Shown piece after piece: positions 22,169 through 35,333 of a DNA stretch of 64,000 nucleotides. The notes beneath the pieces were generated by a model. That model was not told where the DNA came from. It searched no databases and saw only the letters and a list, made by a program, of their open reading frames with translations. The translations under genes were made by a program, and so were the position numbers. Location: the NCBI RefSeq assembly GCF_036785885.1, contig NC_092320.1, positions 15,315,557-15,379,556 on the forward strand, read 5' to 3'. Every line of letters begins with the position of its first letter. The stretch's first letter is position 1. The DNA is from Coffea arabica. Its lineage: Eukaryota; Streptophyta; Magnoliopsida; Gentianales; Rubiaceae.

Positions 22169-25100
22169 CTATCTCTTTCGCTCAGAGCAGGAAGGCTCAG
22201 CAGATGTCTTTGGTCTACAAAATTTCTGTTTCAAAAATTCTTCCAATTTCTGAAATATTAAGAAGAATACCCCTGCAAGAAGTTTAGGGGAAAAAATGAT
22301 GAGAGAAAATATTACCAACGATCAATTTAGCTGATTTTTGTTCTCCTGACAAAGTTTCTTGCGCAGATATTACAAGTGCAGATAAAGTATTCTAGAGGCC
22401 CTACTGCAGAAATATCATAAAAGGATGAAAGACGGACTGGTGTAAAAGAAAGTCAAGCACTTATTCGCACTGAGGAATCAGTACTAATCTAAAGGAAAGT
22501 CAAGCACTTATTCGCATAAACGATCAGAGGATAAATGGACTATTCAAATTCATTCACTGTATGTTTAAGATGATCAGATGTCTATGTGAAATTTTTCACA
22601 CACACACCAAAAACAACAAAGAAATTGACCAATGCTAGTAAAATGTTCTATTAAAACAATTCTTGCAGAAGTAGCATAACAAGCTTCAGTGTCATCCTGT
22701 AAACAACCAAGTAATTCTCGTCAATAGCAACAAACAGCGTGTCATTTACTAATACTAAAGACAATTGCTTTATTCTTTATCTCCCCCCCCCCCAAAACCC
22801 CCAACCACCACAAAAACCCCCGACACAAAAAAAAATGAAAGAAGCTTTCGAGACAGAAAAGGCAAATTTTACATTCTTTCAAGATGTAATAATGCGACCG
22901 GATGACATCTGAGCAAAAGAAGCTGAATTTCTGATAAATAGAAGAAAGCACTTACAAGGTAAAGCCAAACCATTTATAGCAGCTTAGTTGACCAAGATTA
23001 GTGTACATGGTGCAGAGAATATGTTGACAAGGAAGAAGATGAAGAAATAAGGTTAGAGAATACCTGTACTTTCTTTCTGGTGCAAAAAGCCTTTAACTAG
23101 AAGTGTGCCTGGAATTTGCTGAAAGACCTACAGATTTGGACCAATTATAAAGGTAGTGAAACAGAGTTATCCTACTAGCAAAATACTAAAAGCAAACTTA
23201 CCGAAATGCTAAGGTGCAGGTCACTGGATTGAAGGTCATTTGGACCATTTGACATCCCCAATTCATATGGACAGCTTGGAGTGGCAAATATATTTTGTGC
23301 CTCAGTGTTAAGGATCGACTCACATTGATCTTTGGAAGCAATAACCTAAAACATAAAACTCAGATTTAGTAATTATAAGAGTTATAAAGTATTAAAATTA
23401 ACAAATATTTTCAAAACACTGGAAATATGAACATACATCAATCTTGAAGGAGGTGGAATCTATTTTGCAAGAAGCACCACAACTGCACAAAAAGGACTCC
23501 ACTGATTGCAACACGTGAATAGCACTATATTGGCGCTGAATACCCTGAATCAACAGTAACACAAATAGCTTACAAGATACCAGATCTGGTCAAGTTAACA
23601 ACGAGAAAGATCAGCATTATACGTAATAGCATGAAATTCAGTGTGGACCAAAAGAATTAGATTTAAAGAATCAAACAAAAGATGATAAAGTTGATTCAGG
23701 AACAGCCCATGCTTGTAGGGGTCCAACAATCATAAATCATAGTCAAAACTTCTGGGACCTTAATTTTATCCAAATAATCCCAAGGACAGGAAAATACAAT
23801 AGATAACTCACTAGAATCCAAAAACAGTACAAATAAAACAATTACCAAAGAAAAACTGAAACTTAAAACTTGGATTTCATACTAACAAAGAGCACTCGTG
23901 ATTTGACTAACGAAATCCCACCAAGATTATTGATTCAACAATCCAAAAGTCCCTGTCTGAGATGCCTTCAACCTCACAAGGACCATGCTTTGAAAAGCCT
24001 AAAGCAAGAACCTGCTTACTCCCCCTCCCCCAACCTCTCTCTCTCTACAAACACACATGACCTGGTTTCTGAGTGACCATAATCTGTGATTTTGTAGACA
24101 GCGCTAAATCCAGACACCACGATGGAAGCAATAATACATCCTAATGTCAAATTGTCAATATTTTCTAACAGCTAAGAGACCAGTTACATGAAGCAGCCGA
24201 TACATCCTAATTAAAATATTTGGACATCTCAATTCATAAACACCTAAAATTCATAAAGGGAAGACAAGATAAGACATGTAGAAACAGCAAGCCAAACAAA
24301 AATAAGTAAATAAAAAATAATGCAAAATACACAAAAGAATAGTGCACCTCAAGCATGAAAGATAGGTTATTCTTCTCAGTAGCACTGGATGATACAATCT
24401 TCCTAGATGGTGGTACAAATGACCAAGCAAGGCCCCATCTACAAGTTTGGCCTTGCACAAATTCTGTTGTCTTCACCACGGTGACTCCAACTTCCCGAAG
24501 CCTGGATATTAGGATTTTCAGATTTGATTTTCTTCCAATCATTGAAGTGTACCACCTACCATGCAAATGGAAGTTACAAAACACTGAATCACAAAAATTC
24601 TCTGTGAAAATGAAGGGCACTAAGTAGGAATCAAACAAGATTCTGAACATATATACCGAAAAGATTGCTTTAATTGAACACTATCTTCAACCATTCGAGT
24701 AATGAAAGCTTTTTCCCCACCAGGACAAACCATCTCCTGTGCAGTCCCACCACATGCAGTCTTTGGATTCAATCCTGCTTCCTCCATTGTCTCAAAGAAG
24801 GGAGGATTACACATGCAGAAGTCAAATTTCTCCTCATCCTTAACAACACCTACAAGTATCGGTGGGCCATGATAATTCTTCTCAACCATAGATTGTAACT
24901 CGAGAGAAGATGATGGTTCAGGCCCTATCATAACGGCTCTTGTGTTGCCCAAATCTTCAATGCTTTCGTTATCTCTGCCAAGTTCACCATGCAAGTCTTT
25001 CTCTTCAAATATTGTCTTTGCATTGTCAATTTTTCTAATTTCAATCAATTCAGAGATATGCGGATTACTTGTAACATTTCTTTCAGCCCACTCCAACGCA

Positions 25101-26458
25101 ACATCAGTAACATCTGTAGATAAAATCGTAAATTACCATCAGATCATAGTTAAAAATCATTTGGGAAAATAATGGGAAAGTGAGGGAAATGACAGGGTGA
25201 ATAGGCAAAGAAAACCACCTGAAGCAACAAATCTCCAACCAAGTAGAGCCGCACCAAGAAGGGGATAAATGCAGTTGGCCCCAGTTCCTATGTCAAAACC
25301 CTTTACAGCATCCCCATCAGCTCGACAATCAGGGATAATGTCTGATGACAAGAGGTCTTCTATCCAGTGGATGTAATTGGATCTGTTAGGAACAGTAGGA
25401 CAAAGCTGCCCATCAGGAATCCACCTGTGATGTTGGATTTAGTCTGGGATCATTAAACATGCAAAAATTTCATTTTGCAAACAAATATAAGAAAAGAAAG
25501 AAAATCCTAAAAATGTTGATATCATATACATAAAAAGTAGCAACCCAATCGATGCATTCAGAAGACTTTTTCCCTTTTGCTTCAGAATTCCAATCCACGG
25601 CACCAATACAACAAGGCAATCCGACCTAAGCCAGCTGCAGCATGACACTAATCTTAAATACTACAAGAAAAGCTGAATCCTATGCAGCTGGAAAGTTTTA
25701 AAATAAATAATAAAGTTCAAAATTACTCATGAAGAATTGAACACAAGCATCCAAGCCATTTTCAATTGCTTTACCGGTTCCAGGATTTTTGAAGTATGCA
25801 GAACCATAAACCATAAAACCACAGTTTCCAATATGCTAGATGAACAATTGAAATGTAATAGGAAAACAGGTGAAATGAAGAAAGAAAGCAAAGAAAAATG
25901 CGTAAACTTTTATCTTCCTAGCTCATTGTGACTGAAGTGCATTTTTACTCTGTCCATCTCTTCCTCAATATTCAAAGCCACAATCCATTAACCCCCTAAT
26001 ACCCACATCACAAAAGAAAAATCCCAGAAAAGTTACAACTTTATTTCGCCAAAAAAGAAATCCGTGTAATTCCCTTTCTCCCCTTCCCAAAGAAGCAAAA
26101 TACAAAACCAATATAAGATCATTTTTATACTGTCCCATAAAGCCCCAGAAACCAAAAAAGATAAGTCAACAAAACAACGAAATAGAGTAGTTAATTTAGT
26201 AATGGCGAATTAACTAAGTAGTTGTTACCAGTTGAGGCCATGATCATGCAGGAGCAAGACTCTGGTGAGCTCACGGGTGGCATTGTAATCAGTCCAATCG
26301 ATTCTTGGCCGACCATCTCGAGAAGAGTAGAAGACGTAAGGCTTGAAAGAGGGATAAATGGACGCCAAGGCTCCGAAATCTGGCGGGTTTTCGGAGTATT
26401 TATTCCGAGGGTGAATTGCCGCTCTTTCTTGAACTCTCTTCCTCTTCTTGCTCGGCAT
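22169..26458 (-). CDS. FIO1: METTL16-type RNA N6-adenosine methyltransferase (FIONA1)
   Basis: Exons in transcript order are 26458-26229, 25424-25219, 25113-24657, 24555-24348, 23544-23437, 23345-23202, 23118-23064 and 22272-22169, giving 503 aa. All introns are GT-AG and every junction keeps frame. The N-terminus is basic (KKRKR, residues 4-8), followed by '[11 protein letters not shown]' (18-28), the SAM-binding loop '[14 protein letters not shown]' (121-134), the catalytic NPPF (248-251) and '[13 protein letters not shown]' in exon 4. This matches METTL16 and Arabidopsis FIO1, which methylates U6 snRNA and some mRNAs in the nucleus, affecting splicing, flowering and the circadian clock. 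The C-terminal third is less conserved, as in other plants. The frame is open upstream to a further in-frame ATG at 26602, so a 48-residue extension is possible, but homologues start at the KKRKR segment. Confidence 0.92.
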
Positions 26459-26602
26459 TTTTTCTTCTTTCCGATGTCCCTCCAGCAACAGTTCAGAAAT
26501 TCGGTGGATTAGAAGAGATGGTGCAGATTTTGGATTTTTTTTTCTGGGCTTGAACCGAAGTATTGTGGGGAAAAGCTCAGAGATTTGAACCGGACCCAAC
26601 AC

Positions 26603-27442
26603 TTTTTTGTAGTAGTTTGTGGGCTGGACTTAATTACTTGGGCTGCATACGATTTTAGGAAATTAAGAACGAAAAATTGGCTATATTGTCTTTTAAGTAT
26701 TCCACTTTCTTTTCCAAAAAAAAATAATAATAATAAATAAATTAAGTGAGAGAGTTCACTTACACTCCGACTTCAAATCCAAATCGTCTCATTTATACTC
26801 TTTCCTCTCAAATCATTCAATCCATCCTTCCTTATTTAAGTATTCCACTTTATCTATGCACGTTTTGTTTTTCTTTTTTTTTTCCCCTAGGTTAATATCA
26901 TGCATATGAATTGAATTTTTGTTTACACTTTTCTTCCCTTTTACAATTCTAGTTTATATGATGCATATATATTTGATTGAAGGTAGAATTTTCATGGGTT
27001 CTTGATACTATTATTGTAACAAATTTAGATGTGTTAGATAAGGTTGGACACTGATTCAACAAAAATAGACCACAAATTCTTTGTTTTAAGGTACAACTTA
27101 GTATATTTTCAAAAAATTAGGGAAAAAAAAAAAGAGATATCACTGTTTTCTTTGCTTATTGATGTCATTTAGCTGCTGATGTATAAAATAAAAGATAAAC
27201 TTAGAGAAACAAATGGAACGCTTTGGAAACTGAGACGAAGAAAACCCCAGAGTGAAAGATCAAAAGTAAAAAATAAATATGTGCAAAGTAAATTCAGTTA
27301 CTAACACAAATTAATATAATAGGAACTTAAAAATGGATTAATTTTCTGGGCATATTGGAACAACAAGATCAAAGTACAGTTTTCAGCTTTAATTAGTTAA
27401 TCACAAATCAAGTAATATATCCATTTTTCTATGTGTGTTGCC
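26603..27442. other. FIO1 upstream region, no gene seen
   Basis: AT-rich sequence upstream of the minus-strand methyltransferase gene, presumably containing its promoter. No clear TATA box was identified, as is common for housekeeping genes. No ORF of interest is present. Confidence 0.35.
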
Positions 27443-27639
27443 TGTGGAGGCCAATTGTGAATTTGTCCACCTCGATACCGTTTTAGACTAGGGCCGTGGT
27501 AGTGCTTGGAGGGGGGTCTCCCCAGGATTCGAATCCAAGGAACCAGGGATCGAATCTTGGGGAGGCTTCTCTCCAAGCACTACCACGACCCTAGCCTAAG
27601 ACAGTGTCGAGACAGACAAATTCATAATTGGCCTTCACA
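27443..27639. mobile_element. Foldback TIR element, 197 bp
   Basis: The arms are about 70 bp and nearly complementary: left 'tgtggaggccaattgtgaat', right the complement of 'attcataattggccttcaca', continuing through 'cgtggtagtgcttggag'. A 5-bp direct repeat 'ttgcc' flanks it at 27438-27442 and 27640-27644. The loop holds 'ggattcgaatcc', itself palindromic. A transcript would form a long hairpin. The 5-bp duplication would fit some hAT-like MITEs; class is uncertain. Confidence 0.8.
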
Positions 27640-27644
27640 TTGCC

Positions 27645-28829
27645 CATTGAATAATGTGACTTGTTTTCATTTAGTTTGGGAATTTTGTTAAATGGTGGGA
27701 TTCTAAAGTACAAATAGTATCATTTTGTAGATCAAAAGAAAAGAAACCACCGATCGGTAGATGTGTTTGGTCCTGATCCATGACACATTTGCATGGAGAA
27801 TAAGTAACTAACAAACCATTGGTGCAACACAGAATCATTCTTCTTGGCAGCCACTACATTGAGGTGGATACATCTGAAGGGATGATAACGAAATTGAAGG
27901 TAAGATTTTAGTGGTTGAATGAATATTTGTCTCCAAATTGGAGTCTGTCAGGTTCCATCAAATGTAATTGGGACATTGTATTCTTTTTTTTTTTTTAGAT
28001 AAAATAATTAAAGAGAACATGCTTGGAGAGTTTTCAAATATTCCTCTTTAAATACTAACCAACCATGAAAATGAAAAGTAGCCAAGAATGTTGCTAGTTC
28101 ATTAGTAGTTTCCCTCCTTGGGAGTGAGGGTATTATTCTTCCTTCACGTTTGGAAATGCCATTAGAAAACCTAAACAAGAATAGTTTCCTTTTGGATCGG
28201 CATATCTCTGTCAATTATTTGTACGCTTCTGTCTAAACTTTAATCCCCTTTGGTCCATAGTGTCATGTTTGATTAGACCACAATGCTTTCTTTCTTTTTT
28301 TTGGCTTTTCTAGTGTAAAAATGAATTACTAATTAAGGGGCTGAATTTACGCATTCGTAATTTACCTCTGTGACTTGATGGATTCTAATTATCATTAACC
28401 CATGCAAGCTTTAATGCATAAAAAGGGCGTTATATTAGGATAAATTAAGGAATTTAAATTCAGTTCATCCTTGGAATTATCCCATGAATAATTGTAAATG
28501 GGATTTGATTTCGTTTATATAAGGTGTCCTCTATCTATGAAAATAATTATTTGTAGTGGAGGACATGAATTATATGTATACGACTAAAACAATTCTATTC
28601 CCCCTTTTTTTTTTACAAGTAAGATTGTTAGCAACTCATAATGGTAAATATAATACAAATAAATTAGGATTCAAGCTAACTCATAAATGATATCTGTACT
28701 TTAAATTTGTTGTGTTTGTTTAATTTAATTTCTACCATCCTTACAGATTTCATTATTTAATGAAATTTTGAAGTGTTTTTTTTTTCTTTTTTTGTCAAAA
28801 GAACTAACCCACAAATGGTGGGCATGAAT

Positions 28830-28861
<32 letters not shown>

Positions 28862-30340
28862 TACATACATGCCCTTCCATTCTCAAGATAGTTAATTTTA
28901 CGAACCAGACAAGCAGGTGATCATAGTGGGCATAATTTGATGTTCTTGTCAAGACAGTAATGAAGTTAGCAATACTGAATCAATGACGGGCTAAATTTTC
29001 TTGAATGGCAATTGTTCTTCTTGTCGATTCAAATTTGGAGAAAACGGTAGCACAGAATTGTTCAATTTTGGCAGTCTATGACAAGCAGATAAAAAGAATG
29101 TGGATATGAAAATTACAACAGATAATTAAAAAAGGAAAAGGAATAGTATGAGCGACAGAATCCAATTCTCCTACTGCTGTATATATAAAATGTTAATACA
29201 ATATTTGATGCCATGGGAAATAATTATGAACAAAAAAAATTGATGGATCGATCCTGATTCATGTATGATTATATCAGATTCTGAGCTTTTCTCTTTATGC
29301 CATTTATTTGACAAATGCTGTGGCAAAGTGATGGTTTCTGTTGAATGGAATAAAAGCATTATTGATAACTTCTCCGTTGATATATACAGAAAGCTAAAGA
29401 AAAAAGCAATAAAAGTACCAAAAGTATTAGTAGAAAATATATTGTAAGAGTATTGGTGATTAGGGGTGTAAACGATCCTAATCAAACTAAACACTCTAGT
29501 ATTTAAATTTGTTTGATTATTTTTAACGAGTTTGAAATTTTGTTCAAACATGATTTGTTTATTATGGAACCGAGTTTATTGAGTTTAAATATTATCGAAT
29601 ATAAAACACTGTTTATAATTGGCTAGACTAGTTAGCGAATCAAACTCGAACGAATTCTCAACAAACCAAGCTCAATTCGTGTATCAAGTAACTTGATTCA
29701 TCTTTCAGTCTTACTGATGATTTTGTGATTACTTTGCATCAGTGAGTGATTAGTAGCCTAATAAGTTCCAAAATCTACTTGAAATTGGGTGTTTGTATTT
29801 CCTCCTTTTGGCAACAGATTTAAGTATTTTTCAAATAAATCGAGATTAAATAAGCAGAAAACTCATAAAAACCAGCAGTAAATCAAAAGGAATTTTGCCC
29901 CATCATCAGGATAAAATGCCACTAAACTAATTATTCCCCTTCAGAAATATTTCGATTAGGTTGGATGCATGAGGTTTGCGTCTCCTCTCTTGTCGTCTTA
30001 AAATCCAAACTCCTACTACGCGCATGTTTGTATTTCCGTCTTTTCGGCCTCTCGAGGGTCACTTTGCATTGGTGTCCAGATTTTCAACGCATTACCTTTT
30101 CGTATTCTTGAAACACCATATTTCCTCTTGTTTTTTTGATATGAAAAAAGACACCATATTTCCTCCTTTGACTTCGTAAACATTCTTTCAGAGCGAATCA
30201 ATCCAGCATCAGGCTAATAGAATTTGAACATTTGGTTCGTTAATAATTAATTTCTTTTGACGTAAATAATTTCCAACACTATAAAAATAAGAGGTTATAA
30301 GGATTATCTAGCTCTCAAACTTTCAGATTTGTATACTTTT
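27645..30340. other. Intergenic region, no gene recognised
   Basis: Non-coding, with a compound (AT)n-(AC)n microsatellite at 28830-28870. At 29462-29480 'taggggtgtaaacgatcc' resembles one end of a hAT-type element, with 'gaaccgagtttatt' and 'caaactcgaacgaattc' repeats beyond it to about 29680. The matching opposite terminus was not found, so it is probably a truncated copy. Confidence 0.35.
28830..28870. repeat. Compound (AT)n-(AC)n microsatellite
   Basis: About eight AT units are followed by about eight AC units, then 'atacatacat'. Non-coding. Confidence 0.93.
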
Positions 30341-30347
30341 AGAATTA

Positions 30348-30482
30348 ATCTCTTATACGTTATTAGAGTATACACTATATATGATTGAATACACAACAAC
30401 TAATCTGAATCTTAATATAAAATATAAATATTGTAAATGTGTCATGCATCCAATCATGATACAGTTTTAGTGTATCAAAGAT
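30348..30482. mobile_element. Tourist-like MITE, 135 bp
   Basis: It starts 'atctcttatacg' and ends 'gtgtatcaaagat', with tta duplications at 30345-30347 and 30483-30485. The internal sequence resembles the copies near 10.6, 17.1 and 61.3 kb ('gtcatgcatccaatcatgat'). Confidence 0.6.
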
Positions 30483-30485
30483 TTA

Positions 30486-33013
30486 TTCATATTTTGACCT
30501 TTAAACTGTTAAATATATCTTTCAGCCTCCTAAATTTTAGACAACGTATACATGCAACCCAGTATATTTGAACTATTAAAGCTGACAACAACAACATCAA
30601 AACCACATCATTTAAGGTAAGTTTTGTAGTTTTTATACCGGCGGAAAGGATGGAATAGGAGTACATTTTAAAAATTCACACGATAATAAGATAGTTTGTG
30701 AAATATTGACGAGATTTTAGTCTAGCAATTAAAACTAAGACCCTAAAAATTAGACGTTATCAATTCAAGAAGTAGTTGTGATGTTGATCGCTTGATTGGC
30801 TGCAATCGAATTGTAGTAATCCCACAATTGTAAGTTACTTGTACTCCTATCATTTAAAAAATATAAAAATGTTGAAAAGTCGACTATACCTAATTACTTG
30901 ACAACTGTCTTTCTTCTTTCTGAAAAAACTCTCTAGTCAAAACTTCATTCAACTCTCCAATGGGAGGGATTAGATTTTTTTTATCCTTTCCCATCGAAGG
31001 AATCCCCTCTCTAGTTTCTATTCATTTATGTGAATAAAATCTCTTCTAAAATTTTTTATTGAGAGTTTCTTCTCTCCTAATATTTCCTAGTGAAAATTTT
31101 CTTCTCTCCAAGAGATTTTTGGAGATAGTTTTAGGTAGTTTTTTCATTTTTCTTTTATTAAGTTTGAGTATTTTAAGATTTTGATTATCAAATTTGAAAT
31201 TTTTTGGGGTCTATTCAGCAGATCTCACTATAATATTTGGAGTTAAAGCAGTTAATTAACAGATCTGATAATTGGAAACATACACGGAGGTTCGTAGGGC
31301 TAACTTATTTTTTCTCATTTTTTAAAATATTTATTTGGAGTTTTATAGTTTAATTTTTATTTATTTGTTTTTCAGATTTGTAATATCCGTTTTTCAAATC
31401 TATTATTTGATATTTGTGTATATTTGATGATGTAACTTTTGTTATTTGTACAGATTTTAATGAAATCATGATACTTTATGTGTGTGTGTGTGTGTTAAAG
31501 TTCTAGATTCATATAGGGCTTTTCCCCTAAAAAAAAGTAAAAGGTTATGCAGTATATATTGCTTAGGATCTTATCTCTTCTATCTAATTTTTAATGGGGT
31601 TTATCTATCTAAACAAATTGACGAGGTACTCTTAACTAGTACTCAACAAATTCAACGAAATTTACCGCGTACAAAGTCTCCCAACTCAACCTCAACCAAC
31701 ATGCACTGCCTTGCCCTAATATTATGATTAGTCGTGTTGATTGCAGATGCTTTTCAAGTGAAACATATTACCAATGAATGACAAACACTTGGGTAGACCC
31801 GATCTATGTAGATCATGTGGTCCAAATTTTACCACAGCATAGATTTTGTCTATATACGGGTAGTCATCGGTGATGATGTCAGGAGAATGGTGTCAATTTA
31901 TAATGTATGGGTCTAGAGAAATATTATTTACATTCCATTTTTTTTTATTTGCACTCCCTTTTATCATACTATAGTCTAATAAAACTCCCTTTTATCATAT
32001 ACTTTAATAAATGAAAAGTGAAAACTATAAGATTAGAATGATAGTGGGATTGTAAATAACAAAAGATGTAGCGCTATATTTTATTCATTTGTTAATACTT
32101 TTCTTTAATTCTAATTGTAGGCCTAAATACGGTTGTTATGACAGTCGTTTTTGTCCCTTGTCCGCTTTGCACAGGATGTGCCCAACGTGCCAAGCACAAA
32201 TTTGCAAAGGTCTTTTTATCTATGGATCATCCATCCACAAACGGCCAAAAAAAAAAAAAAATCATCAAGCCGTCCCCGGTCTGAGAATCTTCAACGCCTC
32301 CAACTGCATACATAGTTGTTTCAAAACCGCAAGTTTTTCCCAACTTGTTTTCAAAACAGCGACGGCAAGTTTTCTCTGGAATGATCATTTTGAAACACCA
32401 TGACGTTCCCCAATTTGATATATTATACAAGGTATTATTTAACTTTTTGGTTTAAATTAAAGGGAGTTTCCAAACCTTACAAACAATAGAAAAGGTGTTA
32501 TTTGATTGCTTAATCATGAAATTCTATTAGGAGATTCAATAAAAAGGTGGTATATATAGAGTTGTATTGTATTGTATTGCCTCCAACTCCATGTCGTGCC
32601 TTAGAATAAATAGATCATCGTTTAGGGTTCAACACCTTGTAAAACGCTCCACTTTGTCAGCAGTGTCAGCATAACAAATGAAATTTGCACAACATTTTCA
32701 CCTTTTCGTGCCTTGGAAATTTAATTGCATTTGTAGGTCTGTACCATTCATAAGGTATTGTAAAAAGAATTAAGTTTAGTTTTTCTATATTGATATATAT
32801 TATAAGGTTTGATGCATGCAAAATCTGAATTCAAATAGAACTAAACTTCTAAATTCAAATTTTAAATTTTACATATATGACACATATATTTGGACTCACT
32901 AACGTATGCACTAGGAGTGTAAAAAAGTCTTGCCCTCTTGCTGAGGCTGTTGCAGGTTCTATTATGGTTTCAATGTAGTTGGGAGCTTTTTACCTTTACA
33001 TAGGGCAGCTGAT
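30486..33013. other. Intergenic region, no gene recognised
   Basis: No ORF is supported by motif or composition. A (TG)n run lies at 31480-31495. A region at 32820-32905 resembles the Tourist-like family internally but lacks clear ends. Confidence 0.35.
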
Positions 33014-33022
33014 TTAAGGCTT

Positions 33023-34155
33023 GGGATAATTTCAGAAAAACCTCCCCTGAGGTTTCTAACAATTTCACTCACCTCCCTTCAGATTTGAATATATAATTAT
33101 ACTAACCTCTCTTCATGTAGTAAAATGACTATATTATCCTTTACTTATAAATAATTCCTACAAAAAAAATCCCTACTATTATAACTAGTCTTTCATTCTA
33201 AAGCAACTGTTACCACACAAAATAAACTTTTATTTTCTCTTTCCGACTTTTCCTCCTACCTTTATTCTTCTACGCCTCATAATCCACTATTTTTTCGTAA
33301 ATTGCCATCTACATAACCATTTAATACATCTTGAATCCTCATTATTATGCAAATAGATCTTCTCTCTCTTTTTTTGTTTTCCTTTTTTTTTTTGTAAGTA
33401 TTATTGCATTGAAATTGCCAAATGCCAAGTTACCAAATCAAATTTATTGTCAAACTAAATAAAGATGAAAAGGATGGCAGTGATACAAAGTATAGACAAA
33501 AAAATAAAAATAATAGCTAAAAAGGGAACATGGATTGAAAAAGGTTATGTTATTACGCCAATTGCGTAAGAAAGAATTTTGGGATATAAAAACTGCAATT
33601 AGATTTGCCTAAAGACATGGGATATGGTCTCTAGTGTTGCTTTTGGTTGCTCCGTATTGATACTCTTGGTGGGTTGGATAATTTTAGAATCAACAAGGTT
33701 GCAACAATTTAAATTGAGTTTGGATAGTGACATTGATCAATTCAAACACTTAATTTAAACAAAAAAAAAATGAGACTAAAGATTAGGTTGAATGGAAACT
33801 TTAAATGTCACAGTTGATTTGCATGGAAAGTTTTTTTTGGGGGGGGGGGGGGGGAATTAGTAGGTTGTCAAAATTGTGACAATATGGGGATTAAGTTGAA
33901 GTGGTTTATTGATTTCATTAGAGTGGTGATTATATCATTTACAATAACTGCAACGTGTAAGAAATTTCTTAGTGAGTTTTTCTCCTTCTAAGTAACAAAG
34001 GGGTATTTTAAGATTTTTGAGGACAAATTTAGCATACCAAGTTTATATTGTTACTGAAATGCTGATCATAGGAAAGGTAAGTGTAATTTTTTTAAAATAG
34101 AATAGAACTTCCTAAGATAGTCAGAAACCTCGCTTGAGGTTTCTGAAATTATCCC
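33023..34155. mobile_element. Non-autonomous Mutator-like TIR element, 1133 bp
   Basis: The left end 'gggataatttcag' matches the complement of the right end 'ctgaaattatccc'. Immediately inside both ends is the block 'cctcccctgaggtttct' or its diverged counterpart. A 9-bp target-site duplication with one mismatch flanks it: ttaaggctt at 33014-33022 and ttgaggctt at 34156-34164. Nine-bp duplications indicate the Mutator superfamily. A G-run at 33839-33854 lies inside. No transposase is encoded. Confidence 0.82.
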
Positions 34156-34347
34156 TTGAGGCTTTGAGGGTAATGTTACGTCTCAAAGGTATCGACTTCA
34201 ACATCGTCTAGCTTGCACCAATCAAAGTTGACTTGAAATCTAAGGATTTCAAGTCAAATTGCATAGTTACAAGAATGGACAGCAGCAAGTTTGATTCTGC
34301 AGACAATCAAACTGACGGATATTCAGGTTTGCTCCAAAACTTAAAAA

Positions 34348-35333
34348 GGGTTAAATTACATTTACCTCTCGTAATGATTAAGGTTTGGCCAAATTACTAA
34401 ATTTATCTTGTAATGTCGTCAAAATGCAGGCAAAACTCTTTAATGGCAAAATATTTATTGCATGGCTCCATGTTAATAACCGTTATGCTTAGTTCACCAA
34501 AATACATGTCTGGAAGCCCTACATTATCCTTTTGCAAATTGAGTTAATTACATTTATCTCTCTTAAAGTTTCTGAAAATCACATTTACCGCCCTAAAAGT
34601 TTGTTCAAATGATATAGTGAACCCTATTGTTTATCTCCCTCTAAGTTACAATTAGTGTGTCTATCTGCAGTACAGTTTCTCAAGTCACCAGTGTTATATA
34701 CTCTATGTTAAAAAAATTTTCCATGTAAATATGAAAATGATCAAATTTCGTTTCTTTAATGAAACTATTAACTGTAAATACACCTCTAAGCATTAAAATT
34801 TTAAGAATTTTTTACAAAGACGCCAAATTGGAAATCAAAAGTTAAAAACCAAGAAAGACACTTATAAGCTAGAAAGAGTAATAAAAACTTAACAGTGTAT
34901 CATGGATAAATGAAGACAATTTTGAAAAGCCTAACAAGTTTTAATGAGTATATGATTTAGTTAAAATTCGCTATTCTACATCAAATTATCATCTAAATGT
35001 AATGAATGATTGTTGTATAGAGTAAGCAACATTATTGGAGTATGATAGTGACTGAAATAATCCATAGTATAAAAAACAAAAAAGAGGAGGACCGTATAAC
35101 AAGTTTTCTCGATACTTGATGATTGAAATGATTAGATTGCATTCTAATTGTCAAACAATAGGGATTTCTTTTGTAATTTGATCAAACTGTGAGGGATGTA
35201 AATCTAATTTTTGAGAGGGCATTTTACCATTTCTCTCTTCCATCAGTTGGGTTAGGGGTTAGAACATAATTTAGTCAAACCACATAGTTCGTTTGATATT
35301 CTGAATCTCTGGGGATGTAAACGTATTTAACCC
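34348..35333. mobile_element. TIR element, about 986 bp, class uncertain
   Basis: The left end 'gggttaaattacatttacct' resembles the complement of the right end 'gatgtaaacgtatttaaccc' over roughly 25 bp, with mismatches. No convincing target-site duplication was read. A second end-like block 'gttaattacatttatctctc' at 34544 suggests a nested or rearranged structure. It starts 193 bp after the Mutator-like element. Confidence 0.5.

Noticed and set aside
24234-24627. Plus-strand ORF 24355-24627 and extended minus-strand frames
   Set aside because: The plus-strand frame is antisense to FIO1 exon 4; the minus-strand extension runs into introns beyond the splice sites.
27443-27639. Solo LTR, because it starts TG, ends CA and has 5-bp duplications
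   Set aside because: The arms are inverted over about 70 bp and no primer-binding or polypurine tract is expected in so short a palindrome; a foldback TIR element explains it better.
29462-29690. Complete hAT element starting 'taggggtgtaaac'
   Set aside because: Only one terminus is identifiable; no matching inverted end or 8-bp duplication was found, so it was not listed as an intact element.
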